From contig NC_083560.1 of the NCBI RefSeq assembly GCF_019925205.1, forward strand, positions 43,632,270 through 43,696,269: a DNA stretch of 64,000 bases, given 5' to 3'. The stretch comes from Metopolophium dirhodum. Its lineage: Eukaryota; Arthropoda; Insecta; Hemiptera; Aphididae. The position numbers and the translations under genes were made by a program. The first letter of the stretch is position 1; the number at the start of each line of letters is the position of its first letter. The notes below the pieces were generated by a model. The model was not told where the DNA came from, did not search any database, and worked only from the letters and a program-made list of their open reading frames with translations. Shown in pieces: positions 25,449 to 37,690 of the stretch.

Positions 25449-25870
25449 ACGTTCGCCAGTAGGTTTGTCAGAATGGCCTCGCGTTTCAGAATTTCGCTGT
25501 ACCGATCATTTTTGATTACGTTCAGTCAGACTGGTGCCGGTTCGGTTCTCCACAGTTGGGTAATACTCACTAATGAAAATATTTTATTTTTATTAATATG
25601 ATTTTATATTTAATTTTTTTTTAGTTATTTATTGAAATCACCTGGACTTTGTTCAATGAGTTTTGAATGGAACCTCCAGTAGTGTGTATTGTACCATCAG
25701 ATGTTTTCTAGTTCATATGCCCATATGTTTTTCCCTTGCCAAAACTGCGTCGTTGCTCACTGTTTAAAGTACAGATCGTAACTTGTAAATATAGTTTCGG
25801 TTCGTGTCACGATCATCTCCATTAATGGGTTGTTAGCCACAACCCCTAATCTGCGGGTAGTGAGTCATAA
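25449..25870 (-). pseudogene. Inverted partial copy of adenosine kinase, with intron
   Basis: On the minus strand, 25850-25640 matches exon 21379-21586 (conserved blocks around the CAACGACGCAGTTTTGG and ATGGGCATATGAA words). After a short retained intron, 25560-25449 matches exon 21666-21801 (ATGATCGGTACAGCGAAATT, CTGAAACGCGAGG). Stops and indels break both. The retained intron argues for DNA-level inverted duplication rather than retroposition. The start reads ANNPLMEM where the gene has CHPLLDM, so it may come from a diverged paralog. Confidence 0.75.
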
Positions 25871-26067
25871 AATACCAGAAACGTGTGATGCTGAAACGCA
25901 GGATCCAGCCAAAATCGCGAAGCTATATATCACTTGATGGTCACGATAGCGAAACATAAATAGCGAAAAAAAATAAGCAGTTAATGCTTAACAGCGTTTT
26001 CAAAAATATCAAAAATGTTTATTTATTTCTAATTATGTTTACCAAAAAAATTGTATATAAATAAAAA
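25871..26067. other. Spacer between pseudogene and R1 palindrome
   Basis: Nothing recognised. Confidence 0.5.
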
Positions 26068-27033
26068 AGCGGGTAAGTGGATGTCACCCTGCTGTGCAGT
26101 AGGTTACAAGTAAGTCAATGTATAATGGATTGTATTAAACTTGAATTCAATGATATAATATCATTGTATAAGAAAAACGATTCTTAGCCGAGACGGTTTA
26201 TCAGTCTGGATTTTTTAAATTTGTATTATTTATTATAGCCTTTAAGTTAAATTAATATTATAATATTATAATTTTTTAATTGTTGAAACGGTGATAAACA
26301 TCAAAATCCCATTTAAAGCGGTTTTTCGTAATTTGTCTGTAGTTTTTTCCGTGGCATTAAATAACTATTGAGAAAATCAAATAATGACCTTTTTAAAGTA
26401 CCATATTGATCCAATTTGCTAAACGATAAGGATAAGGTTCTATATGTTGAAATCGAAGCACTCAGTTTTGTACGTCTGAGTTATAACAAACAATTTCTAA
26501 AAAATGTAATTAAAATTACCTATAAAAAGATTTAAAATATGTATCAGAATCCTTTTTTTAGATTCTGAGCGTAGCGAGGAAGCTAGTGGTTTTACAATTG
26601 TGTTTATATATATTTTTTATTTTTTTTTTATTTCCTGTATACAAATTTTTTACCAGAAGAAGTGCTTCGATTTCAACATATAGTACCTTATCTTTTAGCA
26701 AATTGGATCAAAAATCAATTGTACTTTAGAGATGTCATTTTTCGATTTTCTCAATAGTTATCTAATACCACGGGAATCCACGAAAAACCACTTAAAATGG
26801 GATTTTAGTTTCTAACGCTTTGTTTATCACCGTAGCAACGAATAAAAAATTATGGTATTATAATATTAATTTAACTTAAAGGCTATAATAAATAATAAAA
26901 TTTTTAAAAATCCAGACTGATAAACCGTCTTCGCTCAGAATCGTTTTTCTTATACAATGATATTATATCATTGAATTCAAGTTTAATACAATCCATTATA
27001 CATTGTCCCACTTCTAACCTACTGTACATCAGA
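26068..27033. repeat. Repeat family R1, palindromic copy (foldback)
   Basis: The left arm (about 26068-26490) starts with the R1 head GGGTAAGTGGATGTCACC. The right arm (about 26650-27033) is its reverse complement, ending in the same head. Arms are roughly 400 bases and the spacer about 160 bases. The spacer includes TAGATTCTGAGCGTAGCGAGG. A transcript would fold into a long hairpin. Confidence 0.75.
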
Positions 27034-27340
27034 AAATATTTACTGTTAAGATTCAACACACATTTGTATTAAACACTAATTAAGAGGACAAAGGCAACTC
27101 ACATAACTCAACAATGTTCGGTTATTAACTAACTTTTATTCTGGAAGTCACAACGGTAGGAACCGTCTCAGGACTACCAGTGTATCAAACCTTCTATATT
27201 AATTTCTTTAGTAACATAATTTATGACATTTGTAATTCAGTGACACGCTTAGGAGACTGATGATAATAATTAATGACATAAGCTATTGATTTTTCTAATT
27301 CGAATTACCTACATATTATTTAAAGAAAGAACAACATTAG
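27034..27340. other. Intergenic stretch
   Basis: No feature recognised. Confidence 0.45.
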
Positions 27341-27348
27341 GTTATTAG

Positions 27349-27989
27349 TAGGGCTCGGAAGTTGAGGCATTTTGCATTTTTTTTTGGAACTTTTTAGACG
27401 ATGCTCTCCTGGCCACAAATGTGTTTCATTAGCATGTGAGTCTAAAAAACTAAATTTTATTTTGCAATTTTATGCATTTTTTGGCTTTTTTTCCTTTTAA
27501 GTCATTTTTTGACATTTTTAGGTCATTTTTCGACATTTTTAGGTCATTTTTTTGACATTTTAAGTCATTTTTATTAATTTCACACTAGTTCACTTCTTAT
27601 TGTTTCTTGCCTATGCCGATAACTTAAAATTTGGAAATTACCACGGACTAAGATTAGTACCTATCCGATTTTATCTCGCCGATTACATTTTGTCGATTAC
27701 GGTTTGATAAATTTATAGAACAAATATTTTTTATTTCATTTTTAAAGACATTATTTGTCATCTTTATGTCATATTTTAAGCAATTTGTAAGCTTTGATAA
27801 ATGTATATAGAATTTTATAGTAAAATAGAGTAAAATATTAAAAAAAATGTATCTATAAATTTAAAATAAATATTTGTAATATTTTTTTAGGTCATTTTTT
27901 AAAGACATTTTTCGTCATTTTTATGTCATATTTGCATTTTTTTTAGGTCATTTTTTGATGTTTTTAAGGTCATCAACTTCCGAGCCCTA
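27349..27989. mobile_element. hAT-like MITE with repeated GTCATTTTT motifs
   Basis: The ends TAGGGCTCGGAAGTTGA and TCAACTTCCGAGCCCTA are inverted repeats over 641 bases. Flanks GTTATTAG and GTTATCAC agree at 6 of 8 positions, compatible with an old 8-bp duplication. Inside, TTTAGGTCATTTTT and GACATTTTT recur in two clusters near each end, like transposase-binding arrays. Confidence 0.7.
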
Positions 27990-28097
27990 GTTATCACCGT
28001 TATAACCTGAATTGAACTATTAATATTAAATTTACTGAAATTCCATTAGAAATGTTCCATTTGCTATAGTTATTATAATTATCATACCCATCAATAA

Positions 28098-29397
28098 AGT
28101 AACCGACTTAGCTAGCTAGCCAGGTTTCATATAAACAAATAACATCAAATTTTGTATTACATGAATCTAAAAGTACAATAGGCAGTTCATCAAAATGTAT
28201 AGTTAAACTACGGATATTTATACTAAAAAACAAAAAATTATTTTTAGTGTAAACAATTTCATTAAAATTGTAGATGTTTTTTGTGTAATATAAAACGTCA
28301 TTATCTACATTTAAAAAATCACACTTAGTGTTATGGGAGTTACTCATTACAAAAAAAATTAATTAATTAAAAAAAAAAAATACAAAAGTTACCTTAATCT
28401 AAACAATTAGATAATATTTAAACTTACCATAAGACAGTAATGCTTTTATTCACTTCTAACTGTTGCAGTATTTCAAAGTTTGAGATTTTGTACACCTGTC
28501 CTCCTTCATGTTTATGAATATAAACTTCACCACTATTTGCCCATGAGTATTTGACGTAATATTTTTTTGACACTTTTTTCGCTAGCCATAATAATTTTTT
28601 ATTATATTGCGTAAGTTGATCATTAATAAATATTTGCCTATCATTGAAATTAAAAAAAAAACATACTTAGCAGTTAAAGGAGTTTTATTTTTTTTTTCAA
28701 ACAAAGTTTGATGTTTTTCATAATTTCATTTTTAATAGAATTAGAGTTAAAACGAACTATAATATCTCCCACCTTATTGTTATTACTTTTTACTCTAAAG
28801 GTTAACTCTACAGTTTAAACAATATGAAACTGATTTAACAATATCCGCTATATTTTAAAAGGTTTACTCTACGTCTTTGGAAAGTTCGACATTTTGTAGA
28901 ATTAGCATCGCTTGTTCTTGGTTATTTAATTTATCCTTTAGTATAATGACCTCTTTATTAAGCTTATTATTATTTATTTCCATAGTTTCAATTTTTGCTA
29001 CCATTATTGACATTTTTTTTTATAGTGGATTATTCTTGACACTGAAATCATCAATTTGTTCCGAATCTAATAGATTTTTCAACTGACTTAACCGTTTCTG
29101 TAAGATTTTCAATTTTAGTAACTACGTTCATTAATATTAACCTTACTGAATCTGATGTATGTTTACCACTGTTATCAAAGTTACTAAAATCAATGAGTTC
29201 TCCATTGGTGTTAAATTTATTGATTACAGAAATATTTTTCGTTTTTTAACTGCACATTTCACAAATTCAATTTTTACACTTTTGTAATTCGTCATAGTTT
29301 AAAGTTTTGTACACGTTGGATGATACCTAGCTTTGCACCCATAGCATATAATTAATTTAGATGGGGAAATACTCTCATTACATATAATACATGACAT
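28098..29397 (-). pseudogene. LINE remnant: ORF1 with zinc finger and coiled coil, plus start of ORF2
   Basis: From 29397 downward, ORF1 opens with a PHD-like zinc finger (MSCIICNE, CYGCK, YHPTC). A coiled-coil-like stretch follows (MVAKIETMEINNNKLNKEVI, about 28910-29010), then a C-terminal domain (YNKKLLWLAKK, KHEGGQVYKI, about 28440-28600). ORF2 begins at 28347 with an endonuclease-type start (FFSINIRSL, FDELPIVLLDS, FDVICLYETWL) and stops near 28108, where the LINE similarity ends. Several stops are present. It lacks its 3' reverse transcriptase, the reverse of the usual 5' truncation, so a deletion or rearrangement removed it. Confidence 0.65.
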
Positions 29398-31207
29398 GGT
29401 AGATAAGATAAAGATATAAACGAAAAACACTTTAAACGATCCACAAATTTAAAGTGATTAACGTTCGCTTGCCACGACGGTCAGACAAGAACTGATATTA
29501 TTAATAATAAAATTATAATGAATCTATTATTTTTGTTTAAAATTAAATCAACCTACTATAATACTAATAGTAAACGAAATTACTTTAGTAGCAATATCAA
29601 AATACATCATAGCATGACATATCATATAAACTTGATATAGACTGACCACTGACAGAACATCACCGCATAAAATCTTTTTTTGTATACAAAGACATAACAT
29701 TGAACTCAAATTATTACTTTTATTATGTAGTGGACTCACTCTACATCTACCATACAGAAGCAAACCTGTGATCTCACTTTTTTTAATTTAAAACTATTGA
29801 TTTTCTTTTTAAAGGATAGCCAATGGTGGAATTATTGATAAAGTGTTTTTACTTTTCATCACTCCTTATAAATTAGGTATACAATTATTTTTTACTGTAA
29901 AATTTCTAAGATTAACAATGATAACATAATATTTGTGTTTATTAAGAAAGACATTTTATTTTCAATAAACAATTATTTTACCTAATATTCCCAACATTGT
30001 ATAAGTATTAAATAGGTATACACAACTAACAGGTTAAGTATTTTAACAATAATTAAAATTAACAAAATAAAAAATATAAATTTTTAAATTAAATGCTGAT
30101 TTTTGAATATATGAAATATCCTGTACTTCCATAGTAATAACTATAATAATATAACATGTATAGTGTAAAAAATTAACATTTACAATTCTAAATCCATACA
30201 ATAAATTTAACTGAAATATGCACCATAGTATAATTAACTGATAGTTGAGAATAACAGCGCAAATTCATCCTTATTAGGATGGTACTTGAACAAATAACAT
30301 CATAAATCATTAATTTTACAACATAACTATTAAAAACAGACTTATCCATAGCAAAAATAATATTATTACATTATTTGTATATAAATATAGAAGCATATTA
30401 GGTGATTCTTTTAATGCACAATAATCATTAATCCTGTTAAAATTTTGTTATTTGTATAATTTAAAAATAAATTTAATTTTTGTAAATACAAATAGTTTTT
30501 GTTTTTATTTATTCTGGAACAGTTCAAACAGAATATTTTGATGCGAAAATATATTTTTTAAATTTATTTGTACCTTTAAATTTTAGGAGAGCAGAGTTGG
30601 GCAACACAACATTTGCAGTCTTGCAAAACCTGGTGTATCATTTACACTTATCAGAATAAGAACATTTTCAAAAAAAAAAAAAAATATTTGCTTAAAATAT
30701 TAAATTATTAACTATAAATAAGTATAACAAAACATACGTAAAAACTTAAAAAATAATGATTGTATGCAAATTTGCGGCAAATTTAATAAATCTTCAAATT
30801 TAATTTTTTATAAATAGGTATGAAATGTTGAAAATGTATTAAAAACAAACGAGTCTTATGCATATAAATAACTAAACTAAATTGATTTTTGATTAGTAAT
30901 AACTCCGTACAGTGTACACAGTAACATATAAAAGGGAATACAAATTTTTAATATTATAATTTATAAGATATAAGATTAACTAAACATAAATAGAATAGTC
31001 TGTACTAAAATCAAAATAAGATACGATAAACCATTTGACAGTATATTATCCACCATATTACAACTAAAAGCATTTGTTTATGCAAGTAAATTTTCTCATC
31101 TAAGTAGTTAAAAAGTAGAGTAGGATTTGTTGATTTGATAGTCAACAACAAAATATAAAAATATATACAAATTTAAAAGTAATACTTAAGTTATAAATAT
31201 TCATTAC
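29398..31207. other. AT-rich stretch, partly 3' UTR of twisted gastrulation
   Basis: Downstream of the minus-strand Tsg stop codon. The nearest part is expected to be its 3' UTR, but no poly(A) site can be chosen among many AATAAA-like words. No other gene recognised. Confidence 0.4.
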
Positions 31208-32742
31208 TTATTGTATCATTTCTTCATCGTCATCTTCATCATCACCATAATCAGCATTACTTGTTGTTGGCATAACAGCTCCGTTTGATGGGCAATTCTT
31301 ACACCTTAAAAATAAAAAGTTTTAGAGCAATGTATAAAATATATATTTTAATGAGAAACTTATGATGAATTACCGGCTCTGGTTTAATCCATAATTCAAA
31401 CACAGTTCACTAACACATTCACAACATCCATCATGGAACCAGCGGTAGCTTTTAGCACCCATTGATGTACAATCTGCCTTACATTTGGTCCAAGACGAAC
31501 ATTGATTCATGAATACAACAGAACAATTCAGTGTTATTTTCGTAGATGATACATCTTGGGCTGAGTTTTCTAAATTTCAAATTTCATTAGCAATTATTTT
31601 AAATTTATAGATAGTTCAATGGAATTTACTTTGCAACAACTTGAAGTCTTTCTGAAAATCTGGTTTGAACATATCAATGTCTAAATCGATGGGGAATGTT
31701 AGAGATTCCCATCGTTGTTGTGTATCTGGTTCCGAAACAAGAGCAGTAAACAAAGTCACTACGGAGTCTGGCAGATCTTCAACTTGACTTTTTTTACTCA
31801 ATTCATCAACAGTAACATTTGGCTCTGGACACATGTCTAAAATCATAGAACATCAATAAGTAATTAGTAATGTATTATATAAATATGTTCATATTACCTA
31901 TCAGAGGAAGTGTTTATATTTTATATTAAGTACTGCACATATTTTTAGAGTTCAAATTTTTAATAATAATTTCACATTAACTACTAAGTAGTCAATTATT
32001 TTGTCTCATAAAGAACAAGAAGAATTTGTTTACATAATAGTTTTAATCAAAAATGAATACAAGCATATAGTAATGCCATTAATGATGTAAAAATACTTGG
32101 GTTATAGAATTAAATTTATAAAACAATAGTGCCTATACCCATATGAGTTAGTTTCCTACATTCATGATACCTGATCATACAAGTAATCGGGTAAGATAAT
32201 CCGGCTATTCTATGATTAAACTATGGTTATTGTTTTACTGCCAAACTATTCAGCAGTAACAAACCATCATACAACTGTTGAACAAATATTAAAGCAAAAG
32301 CTATTTGGATTTAAAGTAGTGATACTACAGTGTCTTATGATGGTAATGACACAATTGAAGATGACTCTTACAGATAAAATTGTTGAACAGCAACTTATCA
32401 ACATTGAGATATCGATAGTGTTGTATGGAAGGAATGAAAAATCTTGACAAACAATCAATGACAGGTAGTCCATAGATAGAACCAGATTAGCCGAACCTAC
32501 ATACACCTAACTTAACACTATACATACGACTCACCCACGCACGAGCAGCATTCACTGTACAGATTGTTGAGGCAACTGAAACATTCCTTGCAGCACGAAC
32601 AGTTTACCATATCGCACTTACACGACTGTGTGATCATGCACTTGGAGACAATAGATGCGCACACGGCCTCGTTGCATGCGTAAGTAACGCACACAAACGC
32701 AACCATTGCCCCGACGACAGTGACAAGAAATATGTTTTTCAT
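31208..32742 (-). CDS. Tsg: Twisted gastrulation, secreted BMP modulator (4 coding exons)
   Basis: A secreted cysteine-rich protein that binds BMP ligands together with Chordin/Sog. Exons on the minus strand are 32742-32535, 31836-31630, 31569-31374 and 31304-31208. GT-AG borders and phases all match, giving about 235 aa (family 220-250). Residues 1-22 are a hydrophobic signal peptide (VTVVGAMVAFVCVTYA). The N-terminal Cys-rich domain follows (CNEAVCASIVSKC, CKCDMVNCSCCKEC, CCSCVDMCP). Exon 2 is a linker (LPDSVVTLFTAL, WESLTFPI). Exon 3 is the C-terminal domain (MNQCSSWTKC, MGAKSYRWFHDGCCECV). Exon 4 ends in an acidic tail. A consensus acceptor sits 17 bases upstream of the ATG (32760-32761), so a non-coding 5' exon lies further upstream, possibly ending at a GTGAGA donor near 33378. 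Confidence 0.92.
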
Positions 32743-32790
32743 TTTTCGGTGGATGGTTCCTAGAAAATGATGTATGTTAGTGTCATTATT

Positions 32791-33323
32791 AGAGGCCGGA
32801 ATTATATTCTTTTAAAATAGCCAAAATAAGATGCTAATATTTTCTTAAAAAGTTGAAAATATTCTTCCAATATTCTTTAAAAATCATAATAAAATATGCA
32901 AAAAATATGCTTTTTTATTAAAATATTCTCTTGAACTAAAAATATCCATTTATATGCAAAATAATACAAAAGCCTGATACAAATAGGTACCTACATAATG
33001 AAAAATACTACATGTAAAGAAAAGTTTAATTAAATTATTAATAATAATATTTAATATTAAATTATTTAAAATTTTTAACTAAGAATATTTTTGAAAACAG
33101 TTGACAACTATATTTTGTTCCATCTGCTCTGGTGTCATATTTATACGACGGTCGGTTAAAATGTTTCATATGTGCTAATTTATATTATTTACGCCACTAC
33201 AACAAAAAATATCGAACATCTACAAAAATTAATCGATATATTCTCTAATATTATTTACTATACAAAATATTCTTTTATCTTGAAATATTCCCAAATATGC
33301 AAAAGAACATAATTCTGGCCCCT
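32791..33323. mobile_element. hAT-like MITE upstream of Tsg, in a probable 5' intron
   Basis: The left end AGAGGCCGGAATTATATTC and the right end, read inverted, AGGGGCCAGAATTATGTTC match at all but a few positions. Flanks TCATTATT (32783-32790) and TCATTATG (33324-33331) match at 7 of 8 bases. 533 bp, non-coding. It lies between the putative 5' UTR acceptor and the likely promoter side of Tsg. Confidence 0.75.
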
Positions 33324-33331
33324 TCATTATG

Positions 33332-34957
33332 TATTGGACAATAAATTATAATGATTACCTATTTTCCGTGCTTCTCACCGTGTGTTATCTGCAGGCGCAA
33401 TTGTAAAGTCACTGTGGTCTACTGAATACTGGTGGACACTATTATCTTAATACCAAATAAAATAAAATAATATGAATAACAATAATTATAAAATATTACC
33501 TAGGTATGTATAAGTGTATAAGGTTGGGTAATATTGCTAATAGATAATTAAAAGAACATGATAATTATAATAATTACTGTGTTGAGATGAGAACAGTTTT
33601 GAATGGTGTGAAATGCAAGCTGGAAATGGACATGCAAGAGCCGCTAGATATCTTCCATACCTACAATGTAGGACATAAAATATATTATCACTAATGCCCG
33701 TATACATAGTAAATCTATGTGTCACATAAATTGACTAGGTAGTAGGTATGCATATGGACATTGGATTATTATAATACCTATACCTAATAAAAAATTATCT
33801 TTACCATATTAAGTGTGTGGTTCAGTATATATTTGCAGATATATTTTTGTGTAAATTGTAGTAAGTATTTTTATTTAGAGTAATATTTTAAGTGTGTTTA
33901 ATAGAAACATTTTATTTTTTACAATAAATGAGATATAATATAGGGATACAATTGCAGGTGATGAAACTAAGTAGTGTTAACTATTATGAGTTTAAAAACA
34001 AACCAATTACCGATCTTTTAATTGAATTAGTAGAGTTAAATGATAATCTATAGTGTTATAAAAACAGTAGGTACATACTTTTTCGTAGTGAAACAACGTA
34101 GCTCGTGCAGTTTACATAAACAAATATAACTAATTAACCATGGATAAAAAGAACATGATTTTCAACGACTCTTATCAGACGTTCCAACTTTGTAAATAGT
34201 TCTAACAGCATACCACTACGAACGCTAGTAGTCCGGGCAAATTGAAGATACCTCGGTTTTAGGTGGTATATTATGGTATGGGCCCAACGTGAACGACACT
34301 AGAAATCATTACTCGCCAAAATTCAATTGGTGTTATTAAAAATCCGTGACTGTAATCACAGATAAAATTTTTTTTTGTATAAATGATCAATTACATTTAA
34401 TAATAAATAAGAATCAAAGATAGACATTTTCCAAAACTTATAATAATTCTCCGAGAAATATTCTCGTAAGTCGTAATAGAGAACAACGTGTAATAAATGA
34501 GAAAAAATAGGTAATATATTTTTGATATCACCTTATTTTTATATATTGTATAATTTATTTCTCTGGTATCTATTGTAATAGTTATTTTAGTTCACTCATT
34601 TGATTTTCTATTCAGTACTTTTCTTTTTTAAATAATTAAAATTTTAAAAACGATTATTAAATAAAAAAAAATTCAATAAATACATATTTTAGTTTACATT
34701 TCTCAGAAATAGTTTCTGTATTCCAGTAATAACAAGGTACCTACTAATCAGTTATTACAAATACCTACTATAATATTACAATAATACACCTACCGTAATG
34801 AACGTTTTACATTGGCGCATTGTCTGTTTATCTGCACCAAATTATCATACATCATATTATGCACCTCAACATGCTGAAAGGTATAAAAACGATCTTTGAT
34901 TGAAAATTCAATGATTGTCATAAATCATATGTAATAAATAGACACAAAAAATAAAAA
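33332..34957. other. Intergenic stretch, may include Tsg 5' exon
   Basis: 33379-33440 on the minus strand could be a non-coding first exon of Tsg ending at GTGAGA. The rest has no recognised feature. Confidence 0.35.
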
Positions 34958-35290
34958 AGTAGTCAAGTGGGTGTTGCTATTTTGTACAGTAGATTACAAG
35001 TGGGTCACTGTCAAAAATCGAACTTTAAATGCTTATAAAAAAAGTTAAGCCTCTGTATTTTTAATATTTTTAATCTGCTATTGTAACAATTTATTAGGAG
35101 CGTTGTATTAAATTTTCAAGATTTTCAACCAAACAAATAAAATGTTATTGACATTTATAGAAACCATTAATAGAAGTCAGAATTCAAGTAGGTATTTTAG
35201 TTTTTATGATTTCTTAAAATGTCAAAATTGTTTGAAGTAAGACTCGTATATTTGAACATTAATAACTTAAAAAATTTTTTAACTTTTATA
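34958..35290 (+). repeat. Repeat family R1, degraded fragment
   Basis: It shows the R1 head (AAGTGGGTGTTGCTATTTTGTAC, GATTACAAGTGGGTCACTGTC) and then jumps to body words (GAACTTTAAATGCTTATAAA, AACAAATAAAATGTTATTGAC). The middle has been lost. Confidence 0.6.
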
Positions 35291-36235
35291 GTATACATAG
35301 TAACCAAAAAATAAAAATAATAAGGTCCTTATAAAGTGTTTTAAATATAAGTTCAAAAACACTAGAGATACAAAGAAACAATTATTTTCTATATTATGCA
35401 TTTAAAATTCATATTTAAACAAAATTCATAAAAATCCCGAAAATTTGGGTACCGGTGCCCGTTTTTCAAATTTTCCACAATTTTATAAAATTTGAAAATT
35501 AAATTTTAAATTTTAGTTGTCACCTTAATTATAAGACTTTTCCGCTAATATACTACCCTATACCTATTTAGTGGGGTTAATAGGGTGTATTATATCGAAA
35601 AAAATGACTTTACGGGAATAACTCTCAAGCTTTGTAGAATTGTCCGATTTTGATGACTATTTTTTTATCTGAAAGAAGAAAACTTCCTACAGCCCGCATC
35701 GATCTCTGATTTTGTATTTTATTTCAAATAATTGTATTAAAAAATTTGTGAAAAAATGCTTTTTATCTTATATATTTTAGACATATTATAAAGTTTGAAA
35801 ATAAAATATTGAAAAACAGAGATCGATGCAGGCTGTAGAATATTTCCCCCTAGAAATTAAAAAAAAAATCATGAAATTTGGTTGGTTCTAAAAGCTGGTA
35901 TCGTTATTCTTGCAGAGTGTATTTTTGAGGATAAAATGGCATCGGCACAGGGCGCCTTAATCAGTTAGAAATCCATACATTTTTTCTTTTCATAACTAAC
36001 ATGACACATTTTTATAGAAGATTCCCAAAAAGTTTTTCTACCTTCATCAAAAAAAAAAAAAATTTAACTGGTTAGTGACATAAGTACACTGTTTAAAGCC
36101 ATGAGATATTTTCGTTTTTATTAATTTAAATTTTAATTATTAAACTGTATTATTTATACAAGTATTGCTAGGATGCCACAACGTCAGAATTATTTTAGGT
36201 ATGCAATGGTTCATCCATTACAATGACATACTCAA
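35291..36235. other. AT-rich stretch with one hairpin
   Basis: No gene recognised. An imperfect inverted repeat at 35687-35838 pairs CTACAGCCCGCATCGATCTCTG with CAGAGATCGATGCAGGCTGTAG around an AT-rich loop. Confidence 0.5.
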
Positions 36236-37690
36236 AAAGGTGGATAAGTGGATGTCGCTCTGCTGTACGGTAGGTTACAAGTGGGTCACTGTAATGGATG
36301 GTGTTAAATTTGAATTCAATGATATAATATCATTGTATAAGAAAAACGATTCTGAGCAAAAACGGTCAGTCAGTCTATGATATTACCTAGTATATTTGAT
36401 GATATTATTGTGAATAAAGTAATTTATATATTATAACCTATTTACGTGGAGCCTTGTTTTAAATTTTCAATCCATAGCCATAAAAGTTAAACATTTTATA
36501 CATTTTTAACTACAAAATAATTAATAAATTATAAATTTGATAAATGTTGTCAAAATTTGAAATTTAAATGCTTATAAAAAAAAAATTGTGCATATTTATT
36601 TTTAATATTTTTCAACTGCTATTAGAACGATATATCAGGAGCCTTATATTAAATTTTCACGCTCTTTTACCCAACAAATAAAAATTTATTGATATTTATA
36701 AAAAAAAAAACTAAAAAAATTGAAAACTGACAATGTCCGTAAACAGCTCAAAAAGAGTCAAAATATTTTCAACATTTTATGCTGTATAGAAAATGCTAAT
36801 ATAAACATTCAGTGAAATTTTCAAGTATCTACAGTCATTCGTCTTTTAATTACAATAAAATAAGAAAATTGTTACATGAGAAATCGAGTAAATATCAAAT
36901 GTTGTAAAAATATAAATTTCAGACATTCATAAAAATTTAATTTTAGTTTCTTCTAGACATTTTTTTTTTGATAAAGGTAGACAAACTTATGAGTAATCTT
37001 ATATTACATTTTCAAATTTTAGATTTTAAAAGAAAAATTTTTATGAATTCTCAACTCAAAATAATTTGCTATTTTTCGTGATTTTTCCGTATTTTGTCAA
37101 AATTTGAACTTTAAATGCTTATAAATAAAAACTGTGACTAAGGATTTTTAATTTTTTTCATCTGCCTTTGAAACAATAACCTAGGAGCCTTCTATTAAAT
37201 TTTCAAGCTTTTTTACTCAACAGATAAAATTTTATTGATATTTATAGAAAAAAAAACTAAAAAAATTGAAAACTGACAATGGCCGTAAACAGCTCAAAAA
37301 GAGTCAAAATATTTTGTAAATTTTATGGTGTATAGAAAATGCTAATATAAACATTCAGTCAAAATTTCATGTCCCTACAGTCATTTGTTTTAGAGTTACA
37401 CCAAAACCCAAAATCGATTTTCTCGAAAACAGATTTTGCGTAAAAATTCCCGTTTTTCCTTAATTTTTCTTTTGTTTTTCACGTCGCTTGTGAAAACTAC
37501 TGGGAAATGTTTACTTTTGACCCCCCAAAGTACCAACTAGATTCACTTTCCTATCAGAAAAGTTACTATTGAAGAAAATCCAAGCACTTTTACTGTCCTA
37601 AAAGGTGATGACAGACACAAAAATAAAAAAAAACACACATCATTGTAAAATCAATACATTCATCGCTTCGCTCAGAATCTAAAACTATTG
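36236..37690 (+). repeat. Repeat family R1, best full-length copy
   Basis: It begins GGTGGATAAGTGGATGTCGC and ends CATCGCTTCGCTCAGAATCT. The head carries a short open stretch (KWVTVMDGVKFEFNDI) that recurs across copies but leads nowhere. The body has two similar blocks about 540 bp apart (36560-36830 and 37100-37390), each with GCTCAAAAAGAGTCAAAATA and AATATAAACATTCAGT. GATTCTGAGC near the start is repeated inverted at the end. Confidence 0.75.

Noticed and set aside
36165..36380. 71-codon frame with CCTVGYKWVTVMDG
   Set aside because: The same stretch recurs in every R1 copy with different breaks, so it is repeat sequence, not a gene.
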